This document shows positions 35,570-44,179 of a stretch of DNA of 64,000 nt, in pieces. Both the position numbers and the translations under genes were made by a program. The DNA comes from [Mycobacterium] fortunisiensis (GTDB taxonomy: Bacteria > Actinomycetota > Actinomycetes > Mycobacteriales > Mycobacteriaceae): NCBI RefSeq assembly GCF_019050325.1, contig NZ_VOMB01000024.1, positions 62,001 through 126,000 of the forward strand, in the 5' to 3' direction. Each line of letters opens with the position of its first letter. Within the stretch, counting starts at the first letter, position 1. The notes beneath the pieces are model-generated. The model did not search any database. It was not told where the DNA came from and worked only from the letters and a program-made list of their open reading frames with translations.

Positions 35570-36628
35570 ATGATGTTCCTCGTCAAGCTGATCGACCTCT
35601 TCGTCGGCGCGGTGATCTTTCTCTTCATCAAGGATCAGCGCAAGCACAACCCGTCAATTCCCTTGGCACTAGGCATGATCGGCACCATCACCCTGGTCTC
35701 GATCATGGTCGTCGCGATCGGGATTCCCCGAGCGGTCTACCACGTGCGGACCAACGCCTATGTCGCCGAGCTGGCCAACGCCAGCGGCCTGACCAGTGGC
35801 GAACCGGTGTACGTGGCCGGGGTGCCGGCCGGACGCGTCGAAACAGTGGCGCTGGCCGGTGACCGGGTGCGTATCGGCTTCCGGCTGGACAAGGCCCAGG
35901 CCTTGGGCAACCGCACCACCGTCACCGTGCGGCTGCGGACCGTGCTGGGTAAGCGCTTCCTGGACGTCATGCCGGCCGGAACCATCAACGGGGTGGATTC
36001 CAATGTGATCCCGTTGTCGCGCACCACTGTTCCGTACAGCCTCGACGAGGTCGGGCGCAAGGCCGCCGACACCGCCGAGCACGTCGACCAACAACCGTTG
36101 ACGGCGATGATGTCCACCCTGACCGAAACCATGCCCGGCGACCGCGCCGAACTCGGCAAGGCCCTGGCCGGGATCAGTGCCGCCAGCTCGGCATTCGCCG
36201 AAAACGGGGACAAGATCGACGAGATCTTGCGGATCAGCCGCAAGATGGCCGAAATGCTGTCCAACCAAACCGATTCCCTGGCCGACACCGCCGCCAATGC
36301 CCAGTACATCGTGACCTCGCTGGCCGCCCGCCGCCAGGCCCTGACGAACATCGTCGACAACCTGACCGCGATCATGCGCCACCTGGCTGCGATCTACACC
36401 GAAAAGCAAGCGGATTTCAGCAGTTTGATCACCGGCCTCACTGCCGTCACGGGCACGTTGAAGGACAACGTCGACAAGATCGACCAGACCCTGCAGAACA
36501 TGCCCCCGGCGATCCGCGCGGTCACCAACGCCACCGGCAACGGCACCTGGGCCGACGTCAACTCGCCGTCCGTGGTGATGCCCGACAACCTGTTGTGCTT
36601 CGTCAATGTCCAGCGGGAGTGCCGATGA
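35570..36628 (+). CDS. mceC: MCE family protein, MceC position, operon 2
   Basis: The ATG follows the mceB stop directly. The 352-residue protein has two hydrophobic stretches at its N-terminus (about 4-20 and 31-52) where other Mce proteins have one, so it may have an extra membrane-associated helix or a re-entrant segment. The MCE domain follows (TSGEPVYVAGVPAGRVETV core). Two Cys near the C-terminus (LLCFV, RECR) are conserved with the other operon. Confidence 0.9.
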   Translation: MMFLVKLIDLFVGAVIFLFIKDQRKHNPSIPLALGMIGTITLVSIMVVAIGIPRAVYHVRTNAYVAELANASGLTSGEPVYVAGVPAGRVETVALAGDRVRIGFRLDKAQALGNRTTVTVRLRTVLGKRFLDVMPAGTINGVDSNVIPLSRTTVPYSLDEVGRKAADTAEHVDQQPLTAMMSTLTETMPGDRAELGKALAGISAASSAFAENGDKIDEILRISRKMAEMLSNQTDSLADTAANAQYIVTSLAARRQALTNIVDNLTAIMRHLAAIYTEKQADFSSLITGLTAVTGTLKDNVDKIDQTLQNMPPAIRAVTNATGNGTWADVNSPSVVMPDNLLCFVNVQRECR

Positions 36629-37731
36629 AACGCAGAGCCGCGATCGCGATCCTCACGATCCTGTGCCTGGCCGCCGGCGGTTGGTACGTCTTCGGCCGTA
36701 CCGACCGGGCCCGCACCGTGCACGCCGACTTCGGCTACATCAACGGTATCTACCCGGGCAGCAAGGTCACCGTGCTCGGGGTACCGGTGGGGCGGGTCAC
36801 CGCCGTGACGCCACAGGGCACCACGGTGCGGGTCACCATGACACTGCCCGACGACGTGACACTGCCCGCCGAGCCCGAGGCCTACGTGGTCAGCCCGGCC
36901 CTGATCAGTGACCGCAGTGTCGAACTGGGCCCGGCCTACAGCGGTTCCGGGCCCACCCTGGCCGACGGGCACGTGATCGGCGCCGAGCACAGCCACTCCC
37001 CGATCACGTTCGACACCATGCTGGGCAGCCTGAGCACACTGACCTCGGCGATCGGCCCGCAGCAGGGCGACCTCGGCACGGTGCTGTCCCGCGGCGCCGA
37101 CCAATGGCGCGACCAGGGCAAGCTGTTCAACTCCGCGATGCACAACCTGAGCGCGGCCACCGGCGTGCTCGGTGCCCGGGCCGAGGACATCACCGCGGTG
37201 GTGGACAACCTGAGCACGCTGATGGCCGCGTTCAACCAGCGCCAGGTGTCGCTGAACCAGATGGTCACCGAACTCGGCCAGGTCGGCAGCACCTGGGCCG
37301 ACGCCAACGTCGACATCGCCGCGCCCATGGCCGATCTCAAGGTGGTGCTCGACCAGGTCGACACGTTCGTCACCGAGCACGGCGACGATCTGGGCACCAT
37401 CGCGACCAACCTCAACGCCATCGGCGACGTGTTGACCGCCAAACAGCCACAGCTGGCCGAGTTCATGGACCTGGTCCCGCTGATGATGCAGAACCTGTCC
37501 AACACCATCGGCCCCGACCGGCGCGGTCGCATCCGGCTCAACGTGTCCACGGTGCTCACCCAGTTCGCCGCGGCGCAGAACTTCTGCGACCGCAACATGC
37601 TGCCGATGTGTGTGGGCGCGGGGATCACCAACCCGATCTCCTTCCCGATCAGCCGCTCGGACCCGCTGGGCATCATGTCCGCCGTCACCGGCGACAACCC
37701 GCCGGCGCCGAACCCGAAGTACCCGAGGTGA
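36625..37731 (+). CDS. mceD: MCE family protein, MceD position, operon 2
   Basis: ATG 36625 overlaps the mceC stop by 4 bp. The 368-residue protein has a transmembrane helix at about 6-23 (IAILTILCLAAGGWYVF), an MCE domain (YPGSKVTVLGVPVGRVTAV core) and the helical region, with a Cys pair (NFCDRN, PMCVG). The Cys in the membrane segment is not in a lipobox context. Confidence 0.9.
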   Translation: MKRRAAIAILTILCLAAGGWYVFGRTDRARTVHADFGYINGIYPGSKVTVLGVPVGRVTAVTPQGTTVRVTMTLPDDVTLPAEPEAYVVSPALISDRSVELGPAYSGSGPTLADGHVIGAEHSHSPITFDTMLGSLSTLTSAIGPQQGDLGTVLSRGADQWRDQGKLFNSAMHNLSAATGVLGARAEDITAVVDNLSTLMAAFNQRQVSLNQMVTELGQVGSTWADANVDIAAPMADLKVVLDQVDTFVTEHGDDLGTIATNLNAIGDVLTAKQPQLAEFMDLVPLMMQNLSNTIGPDRRGRIRLNVSTVLTQFAAAQNFCDRNMLPMCVGAGITNPISFPISRSDPLGIMSAVTGDNPPAPNPKYPR

Positions 37732-37737
37732 CCGGAG

Positions 37738-38814
37738 ATGCCTGAATTCAAGCCCACCCTGACCCGCGTCGCGACCGGTTGCGCGGTGGTCGTGGCCGTC
37801 GCGAGCGTCTGGGCGTTGAGCGACACGGTGTTCGAGACCGGCATCCAGGACCTCCCGCTGGGCCGCACCTCCCCCAGCGACACCATGGCCGTCACCGTGG
37901 TGCTGCCGACCGCCGACGGCATCACCATCGGCGCCGATGTGCGCAACGGGCAGAAGGTCGTCGGCCGGGTCAGCGGGATGACCCTGGCCGCCTCGGGCGC
38001 CTCGGTGCAGCTGAGCCTGGCCGACGGCGCCGGGCTGGACGCCGACACCGTCGCCAGCGTGGAATTGCCCTCAGCACTTGGTAATCCGTTCGTCCGGCTC
38101 AGCAGCACGCAGCAGGCGCCTCAGCGCGCCCTGCGCGACGGCGACGTGATCCCGCCCAGCCACACCGAGCTGGGGCCGCAGATCGAAAGCGCACTGGCCA
38201 CATTCGGTGCGTTGTTGAGCCGCAGCGGTGTCGACCAACTCGCCACCATCGTCACCGAACTGGACAAGGCGTTCGCCGGACGTGCCGACAAGGTACGCGG
38301 GCTGATCGACTCGATGTCGCTGCTGACCGCCAAAGCCTCAGCCCACCAAGGCGAATTCGACGAGGCGATGCGGCTGGCCGCGAACATCGCCGGGCAGTTC
38401 GACCATGAGCAGAAGGCCGTGGCCGGCTACCTCGACGCGGTGCCCAAGGTTGTCGCGATGCTCGACGTGCAACGCGCCAAGCTGCAGACCCTGTTCTCCT
38501 CGACGACCGCGCTGGCAGCGACCGCCAACAACGTGCTGTCCAAGGCCGACATGGGCGCCATGGTCGAAGACGCCAACACCGTCGTCTCCATGATGGGCAC
38601 CTTCAACGATCGGCTCGGCGGGATGCTCGCGGCCATGAACAACTTCCTGGAGAAGTTCGGCAGCTCCGTCCACGGGGACTACCTGATGTTCGACGGCGCC
38701 CTGGACATCCCTGGCACCCTGGACAAGCTCCTGACCGGTGGTTTGTTGGTCAACGGCAGCCCGATCACCCCCGACGTTGCCGGGGACGGGTTCTGGTCGG
38801 GAGGTTTGAAGTGA
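37738..38814 (+). CDS. mceE: MCE family protein, MceE position, operon 2 (no lipobox seen)
   Basis: A 358-residue protein six bases after mceD. The N-terminus is TRVATGCAVVVAVASVWAL: the only Cys comes before the hydrophobic core, so it cannot be a normal lipoprotein signal and the segment should be an ordinary membrane anchor. The MCE domain is divergent (TIGADVRNGQKVVGRVSGM), followed by the helical region. By position it is MceE, but it lacks the lipidation that marks MceE of operon 1 and of mce1. Confidence 0.85.
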   Translation: MPEFKPTLTRVATGCAVVVAVASVWALSDTVFETGIQDLPLGRTSPSDTMAVTVVLPTADGITIGADVRNGQKVVGRVSGMTLAASGASVQLSLADGAGLDADTVASVELPSALGNPFVRLSSTQQAPQRALRDGDVIPPSHTELGPQIESALATFGALLSRSGVDQLATIVTELDKAFAGRADKVRGLIDSMSLLTAKASAHQGEFDEAMRLAANIAGQFDHEQKAVAGYLDAVPKVVAMLDVQRAKLQTLFSSTTALAATANNVLSKADMGAMVEDANTVVSMMGTFNDRLGGMLAAMNNFLEKFGSSVHGDYLMFDGALDIPGTLDKLLTGGLLVNGSPITPDVAGDGFWSGGLK

Positions 38815-40034
38815 AACGTCTGGTCGTGGTGCAGCTGGCGATCTTCGCGGTGATCGCCGCCATCGTCATCCCGTTCGGAATCCGCTATGTGGCCGGGCCG
38901 CAAGGGTTCCGGACACCGATGACGCTGACCGCCTCCATGGTCGACGCCTTCGGCCTGACCCCGGGCACCAGCGTCACCGTCCGCGGGGTGCAGGTCGGCA
39001 CCGTCGACGACGTGTGGCTGTCCCCCGACGGCACGGCGATGGTGCGATTGGTCATCGACCCGGCCACCCGGATCCCGCGCGATGCGATCCTGACCGTGGG
39101 AATGGGGACGGCCGCGGGCATCCAGAGCGTGGACATCATGCCGCAGTCCGATGGTGGCCCGTACCTGGCCTCCGGGGATACCATCGCCGCACCGGCCGAC
39201 CAGCAGCCGATCCAGATGGACCGCATCATGGGCGACACCGCGAAACTGGTGAAAGGCATTGACGTCCAAGCTGTTCGGGATGTCGGAACCGAGCTGTCGA
39301 ATGCGTTCGACGGCCTGGGCCCCGATCTGGCCACCCTGATCGACAACGCCTCGGACATCTCCCAACGCATCCGCAACCAGACCGGCCAACTGCAGCCCCT
39401 GATCGACGGTACCGCCGAGTTGGTGACCACGATGGCCGGCCAGAGCGACCCGTTCATCCGGGGTATGCGGGCCAGCTCACGGCTGGCCAACCAGCTCGAC
39501 GGCAGCGGTCCGGCCTTCCTGTACCTCACCGACCACTCGCCGGCTGCGCTGAGTTCGCTGCAGCGAGTCCTCGACACCTACCAGGGCACCTTCGGCGCCA
39601 CCCTGGCCAACCTGGCCACCGTCACCCCGATCATCGGCGACCGCACCGACGCGCTGCAGACCGGGCTGTCGGCGATCCCGAAGGGCCTGCAGGATCTGAC
39701 CTCGATCGTCAAGCTGGACGCCACCGGCCAGACCCGGGCCGACTTCTCGCTGATCGCCACCCAGGGGCCGGTGTGCAACTACGACGTCGAACGGCGAGCC
39801 ATCGGCGACGTCAGTCCGAAAAACCCCAACCTGGTGATGTACTGCCCCCCGGCACCCGACATGCTCATGCGCGGTGCGGTGAACGCACCCCGCCCCAACG
39901 ACCTCGGCCTACAGAATTCTCAGAACCCTGGGTACCCGATCGGTCCGGACGTGGTGAATGATCCGGTCAAGATCCCGACCCTGGCCCAGCTGGCCTACAA
40001 ATGGAGCAGCATTCTGAGAGGCGGTCCACAGTGA
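38811..40034 (+). CDS. mceF: MCE family protein, MceF position, operon 2
   Basis: ATG 38811 overlaps the mceE stop by 4 bp. The 407-residue protein has a transmembrane helix at about 4-26, an MCE domain (TPGTSVTVRGVQVGTVDDV core) and the helical region, with Cys in the C-terminal part (GPVCNYD, MYCPP). The sequence from MYCPPAPDMLMRGAVNAP onward is like that of MceF in operon 1 (CRNDHPGVLVRGAKNAP). Confidence 0.9.
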   Translation: MKRLVVVQLAIFAVIAAIVIPFGIRYVAGPQGFRTPMTLTASMVDAFGLTPGTSVTVRGVQVGTVDDVWLSPDGTAMVRLVIDPATRIPRDAILTVGMGTAAGIQSVDIMPQSDGGPYLASGDTIAAPADQQPIQMDRIMGDTAKLVKGIDVQAVRDVGTELSNAFDGLGPDLATLIDNASDISQRIRNQTGQLQPLIDGTAELVTTMAGQSDPFIRGMRASSRLANQLDGSGPAFLYLTDHSPAALSSLQRVLDTYQGTFGATLANLATVTPIIGDRTDALQTGLSAIPKGLQDLTSIVKLDATGQTRADFSLIATQGPVCNYDVERRAIGDVSPKNPNLVMYCPPAPDMLMRGAVNAPRPNDLGLQNSQNPGYPIGPDVVNDPVKIPTLAQLAYKWSSILRGGPQ

Positions 40035-40687
40035 GCGCAGACGACACCGACGACAACACGACCGAGGCAGGCACGACCGACGACCCGGTGCCGGCGGTGA
40101 CGGGCACCGACGATCCGGCTGTCGACGACGCCCCTGCGGCGGAGAAGTCCGACGACCCGGCCGCGCCCGAGCCGACCGACGGGGAGACCGGCGGGGAGAC
40201 CGGCGGTCGGCTGCGACGCTGGATCGTGGCCGGGCTGGCGGCCCTGGTCGCCGCGGCCGCCATCGCGGCGCTGGTGATGCTGTCGCTCGGTGAGTACCAC
40301 CACCGACAGAACGACGCGCTGCGCGCCGAGGCGGTGCAGACATCGCACGACTATCTGGTGGCGATGGCGGCCTTCGACTACCAGAAGATGGACGCCGCCC
40401 GTGACCAGATCGTCGCCGAATCCACCCCCGGGTTCGCCGCGAAGTACGACGAGATGGTCAAGGCGCTACGCGACATCGTGGTGTCCAGCAAGGGCGTCGC
40501 GACCGCCACCGCCGAACATGTGGCCGTCGAATCACTCGACGGGGACACCGCCACCGTGGTCGCGTTCGTCGACCAGCACGTCACCAATGTCACTGCCCCA
40601 CAGGGCAGTGACCAGAAATACCGGATGGTGGTCAAGCTGGTTCGCAGCGGTGACCGCTGGATCGTCGACGACGTGCAAACCGTGTAA
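40031..40687 (+). CDS. Mce-associated membrane protein (Mam), operon 2
   Basis: Starts with GTG 40031 inside the mceF stop (GTGA). The 218-residue protein repeats the architecture of the operon 1 Mam: about 65 acidic residues rich in Asp, Thr and Pro, one transmembrane helix at about 70-93 and an extracytoplasmic SnoaL/NTF2-like domain (FDYQKMDAARDQIV early, SGDRWIVDDVQTV at the end). Last gene of the operon proper. Confidence 0.85.
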   Translation: MSADDTDDNTTEAGTTDDPVPAVTGTDDPAVDDAPAAEKSDDPAAPEPTDGETGGETGGRLRRWIVAGLAALVAAAAIAALVMLSLGEYHHRQNDALRAEAVQTSHDYLVAMAAFDYQKMDAARDQIVAESTPGFAAKYDEMVKALRDIVVSSKGVATATAEHVAVESLDGDTATVVAFVDQHVTNVTAPQGSDQKYRMVVKLVRSGDRWIVDDVQTV

Positions 40688-40723
40688 CCGATCGCTCGAC
40701 CCGCTCGACCCGAAAGGAGTTCC

Positions 40724-41629
40724 ATGCCAGCGACATACGTGGATCAGGCCGCCGAGCCGCGGCTGACCACCGCCGAGACCCGCATCGCCGTCACCCAGCG
40801 GATCCCACGGTGGATCCGCCGGAAAGACGTCGATCTCACCGATGCGCTGGACTTCTGGTCGGCGGCGGGGGCGGCGGCCAACGTCATCATGCAGATGAGC
40901 TGGCCCGAGGTCGGCTACGGTGTGGCCGAAAGTCGGGTCGAATCAGGCAGTTTGGTGCATCATCCGTGGAAGCGGCTGCGTACCACCGCGCAATACCTGA
41001 CCGTGGCGATCCTCGGCACCGACGAAGAACGCGCCGCCTACCGCGAGGCGGTCAACGTCGCGCACCGGCAGGTCCGCTCCACCGAGGACAGCCCGGTCAA
41101 GTACAACGCATTCAACCGGGAACTGCAGTTGTGGGTGGCGGCCTGCCTGTTCATCTTCTACGAGGACACCCATCAGCTGCTCTACGGCAAGATGACCGAG
41201 GAGCAGGCGGAAGGCTTCTACCAGAGCGCGATGACCATCGGCACCACACTGCAGGTGCTCGAGGAGATGTGGCCGGCCACCCGGGCCGATTTCGACGCGT
41301 ACTGGAATACCGCCTGCGAGCGGGTCCAGATGACCCCGTTCGTCCGCGACTACATCATGGTGCTGGTGGACCTGAAGATGATCAACTGGCCCATGCGGAT
41401 CATCCTGGCTCCGCTGCTGCGGTTCTTGACGATCGGCTTTTTGGCACCGGTGTTCCGCGACGCGATGGGCTTCGAGTGGACCGACACCGACCGGCGTCGC
41501 TTCGAGCATCTTTTCCTGTTCGTGGCGGTGGTCAACCGGTTCCTGCCCAAGTCGCTGCGCACCGGCAACTACACCGTGCTGATCAACGACGTACGCCGCC
41601 GGATCCGTCGCAAGAAGGCCCTGATCTGA
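40724..41629 (+). CDS. DUF2236 / MpaB-type oxygenase-like protein (first of a pair)
   Basis: ATG 40724 has a strong ribosome-binding site (AAAGGAG at 40713-40719). The 301-residue protein has the DUF2236 pattern: GVAESRVESGSLVHHPWKRL, VNVAHRQVRS, FNRELQLWVAACLF. The family includes MpaB and the heme-b latex-clearing rubber oxygenase Lcp, so a heme-dependent oxidation of a hydrophobic substrate is likely but not shown. It lies 36 bp after the Mam gene and is followed after 5 bp by a second family member. Confidence 0.82.
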   Translation: MPATYVDQAAEPRLTTAETRIAVTQRIPRWIRRKDVDLTDALDFWSAAGAAANVIMQMSWPEVGYGVAESRVESGSLVHHPWKRLRTTAQYLTVAILGTDEERAAYREAVNVAHRQVRSTEDSPVKYNAFNRELQLWVAACLFIFYEDTHQLLYGKMTEEQAEGFYQSAMTIGTTLQVLEEMWPATRADFDAYWNTACERVQMTPFVRDYIMVLVDLKMINWPMRIILAPLLRFLTIGFLAPVFRDAMGFEWTDTDRRRFEHLFLFVAVVNRFLPKSLRTGNYTVLINDVRRRIRRKKALI

Positions 41630-41634
41630 CGGCC

Positions 41635-42333
41635 GTGGCGGCCGAGCTCGGGCCGGACACCCTGCTGTGGCGATACCTTCGGGATCGGCGCTACCTGTTC
41701 GTGCTGCCCAGGGCGGTGTGCCTGCAGCTGCTGCACCCGACGATCGCCGCCGGGATAACCGAACATGCGCTGCTGCGGGAGCGAATCTGGTTGCACAAGA
41801 AGAGGACTGTCACCCAGGCCGTCAACATCGCCTACACCGACACCGACATGCGGCCGCACATCCGGTTCGCCCACGAGCACGTCAAGGGCCGTGACCGGGC
41901 CGGCAACAACTACCACGCGCTGAACCCGGACGTGTTCCATTTCCAGCACGCCACGTACGTGGAAAGCCTTGTGATGATGGTCAATACCTTCATCCGCAAG
42001 CTCAGTGACGACGAGCACGAGCAGCTCTATCAGGAATGCTGCGCGTGGTACCGGCGCTACGGCATCTCCACCCGCCCGATGCCGTCGAGCTGGGCCGAGT
42101 TCGGCACCTACTTCGAGGACCAGTGCCGCACACAGCTTTCGGCCGGCCCGCATTTCGAGCCGTTTCGCGAGCAGATGTTCGCACCGACGGACTGGTGGCC
42201 ACGGGTGGTGCCGCACCGGGCGATTCGGGCCATGCAGCACGAGCGGGCCGCCGAGTTGACCGGCGTCACCGCCAGTGCACGCGACCGGCGGTCGTTGCGC
42301 TACTTCACTCTCGCCGCCCGGTTGCTGTCCTGA
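41635..42333 (+). CDS. DUF2236 / MpaB-type oxygenase-like protein (second of a pair)
   Basis: The start is GTG 41635, five bases after the stop of the first pair member; the longer open frame upstream is a shadow of that gene. The 232-residue protein reads VCLQLLHPTIAAGITEHAL, IRFAHEHVKGRDRAG, then HALNPDVFHFQHATYV, which are DUF2236 features with more His than its neighbour. It is shorter than usual for the family (about 270-300), the shortfall being at both ends. Likely cotranscribed with the first copy and with mce operon 2. Confidence 0.78.
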   Translation: MAAELGPDTLLWRYLRDRRYLFVLPRAVCLQLLHPTIAAGITEHALLRERIWLHKKRTVTQAVNIAYTDTDMRPHIRFAHEHVKGRDRAGNNYHALNPDVFHFQHATYVESLVMMVNTFIRKLSDDEHEQLYQECCAWYRRYGISTRPMPSSWAEFGTYFEDQCRTQLSAGPHFEPFREQMFAPTDWWPRVVPHRAIRAMQHERAAELTGVTASARDRRSLRYFTLAARLLS

Positions 42334-42341
42334 CCAACTCC

Positions 42342-42404
42342 CGCCGAAATGGCATTCCAGCAGATGGTTACTCGAACAATCGCTGCCGGAATGCCGTTTC
42401 GGCG
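42342..42404. terminator. Inverted repeat of the CCGAAAnGGCATTCC family, bidirectional terminator candidate
   Basis: Arms 42342-42363 and 42383-42404 pair over 22 bases with two mismatches and a 19-nt loop. It lies between convergent genes (stop at 42333, menG stop at 42426). The same sequence recurs at 63618-63678. Confidence 0.6.
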
Positions 42405-42425
42405 CTAGTTCGGCGCTAAGGGGCG

Positions 42426-43118
42426 CTAGGGGGCGGGCTTCGTCGCGGCGTGCAACGCCACGATGCCGCCGGTCAGATTGCGCCACTTCACCTGTGACCA
42501 GCCGGCCTCGCCGATGCGGCGGGCCAGCTCGGCCTGATCCGGCCAGGCCCGAATCGACTCGGCCAGATACACGTAGGCGTCCGGGTTGCTCGACACCGCG
42601 GTGGCCATCCGCGGCAGCGCCTTCATGAGGTACTCCTTGTAGAGCGTGGCGAACGCGCGATTGGTGGGCGTGGAGAACTCGCACACCACCAGCCGGCCGC
42701 CGGGCCGGGTGACCCGGGCCATCTCACGCAGCCCGGCCACATGGTCGACCACGTTGCGCAGCCCGAAGCTGATGGTGACCGCGTCGAACACCCCGTCGGC
42801 GAACGGCAGCCGGGTGGCATCGGCCCCCACTTTCGGCACCGGACGTGCAGCACCGGCCCCCAACATGCCCACCGAGAAGTCCGCGGCCACACACCACGCG
42901 CCCGAGCTCGCCAACTCGACCGTCGACACCGCAGTCCCCGCCGCCAGGTCCAGCACCTTGTCACCGGGCCCGATGCCCAGCGCCGCGCGGGTCTGCCGAC
43001 GCCAGAACCGATCCTGCCCGAGCGAGAGCACCGTGTTGGTCAGGTCGTAGCGCCGCGCCACGGCATCGAACATCGACGCCACTTCGTGGGGGTTCTTCTC
43101 CAGGCTCGCTCGGCTCAC
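42426..43118 (-). CDS. menG: Demethylmenaquinone methyltransferase MenG (UbiE family)
   Basis: Final methylation step of menaquinone synthesis, using S-adenosylmethionine. The 230-residue protein has the SAM-binding motif KVLDLAAGTAVSTVEL, the SFGLRNV stretch typical of UbiE/MenG, and MARVTRPGGRLVVCEFS. The start is GTG 43118 (VSRASLEKNP), matching the beginning of M. tuberculosis Rv0558; the frame is open 11 codons further. It is separated from menD and menC in this window by other genes. Confidence 0.93.
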   Translation of the reverse strand: MSRASLEKNPHEVASMFDAVARRYDLTNTVLSLGQDRFWRRQTRAALGIGPGDKVLDLAAGTAVSTVELASSGAWCVAADFSVGMLGAGAARPVPKVGADATRLPFADGVFDAVTISFGLRNVVDHVAGLREMARVTRPGGRLVVCEFSTPTNRAFATLYKEYLMKALPRMATAVSSNPDAYVYLAESIRAWPDQAELARRIGEAGWSQVKWRNLTGGIVALHAATKPAP

Positions 43119-43279
43119 GGTCCTGACGCTACCGGGCGCTGCCCAATACATTGACAGTGACCGAAACCCTGGCCCGGCGTCGCCACTGCCTGTGGACTAC
43201 CTGTCGATCGGGAGAAACGGGAATGGGCGACGGCTCCGATGGCTTGCACCGCAGGAAACACAACGTCGAAGGGTTCATC

Positions 43280-44104
43280 ATGAGTGCAAAAGTGTGGTTC
43301 ATCACCGGTGCATCGCGCGGCTTCGGCCGGGAGTGGGCGATCGCCGCCCTGGATCGGGGCGACAAGGTGGCCGCCACCGCCCGCGACACCACCACGCTGG
43401 CCGATCTGGCCGACAAGTACGGCGACGCGCTGTTGCCGATCCAGCTGGACGTCACCGACCGGGACGCGGATTTCGCCGCCGTCGCACAGGCCCACGATCA
43501 CTTCGGCCGGCTCGACATCGTCGTCAACAACGCCGGCTACGGCCAGTTCGGGTTCATCGAAGAGCTCTCCGAAGCCGACGCGCGCGATCAGATCGAAACG
43601 AACGTGTTCGGCCCATTGTGGGTCACCCAGGCCGCGCTGCCCTACCTGCGTGCGCAGGGCAGCGGGCACATTCTGCAGGTGTCCTCCATCGGCGGGATCA
43701 CCGCATTCCCGCTGGTCGGCATGTACCACGCGTCCAAGTGGGCGCTGGAAGGGTTCTCGCAGACGCTGGCCGCCGAGGTCGCGCCGTTCGGCGTGCATGT
43801 GACGCTGATCGAGCCGGGCGGGTTCTCCACCGACTGGGCCGGATCCTCGGCCCGGCATGCCGAGCCGCTCGCCGCCTACGACGAGGCGCGCGCGGCAGCG
43901 CAGGCGGCCCGGGCCAAGCGCAGCGCCAAGCCGGGCGACCCCAAAGCCTCGGCCGAGGCGGTGCTCAAGATCGTCGACGCCGAAAACCCGCCGCTGCGAG
44001 TGTTTTTCGGTGAGCTGCCGCTGCAGCTGGCGAAGGCCGACTACGAAAGCCGGCTGGCGACGTGGGAGCAGTGGCAGCCGGTGTCCGTGCTTGCACAGGG
44101 CTGA
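43280..44104 (+). CDS. Short-chain dehydrogenase/reductase
   Basis: A 274-residue cytoplasmic SDR with the cofactor motif TGASRGFG (10-17), NNAG, a catalytic Ser in VSSIGG and YHASKW (Tyr-x-x-x-Lys). The start is ATG 43280, preceded by GAAGGG; the frame is open upstream to 43151 without a good start. It is of the classical NADP type (EPGGFSTDWAG near the end resembles enzymes annotated as short-chain oxidoreductases of unknown substrate). Function unknown. Confidence 0.88.
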   Translation: MSAKVWFITGASRGFGREWAIAALDRGDKVAATARDTTTLADLADKYGDALLPIQLDVTDRDADFAAVAQAHDHFGRLDIVVNNAGYGQFGFIEELSEADARDQIETNVFGPLWVTQAALPYLRAQGSGHILQVSSIGGITAFPLVGMYHASKWALEGFSQTLAAEVAPFGVHVTLIEPGGFSTDWAGSSARHAEPLAAYDEARAAAQAARAKRSAKPGDPKASAEAVLKIVDAENPPLRVFFGELPLQLAKADYESRLATWEQWQPVSVLAQG

Positions 44105-44179
44105 TTTCTCCCGCGAGGAAGGTGAGCCCGAGGAAGGCGAGCCGGTTTCGTCGAGTGAGCACGCGGGAAGCCTGTGTAG

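Noticed and set aside
43151..43279. Longer N-terminus for the SDR at 43280
   Set aside because: The sequence is rich in Arg and His and not conserved-looking; GAAGGG just before 43280 supports the shorter start.
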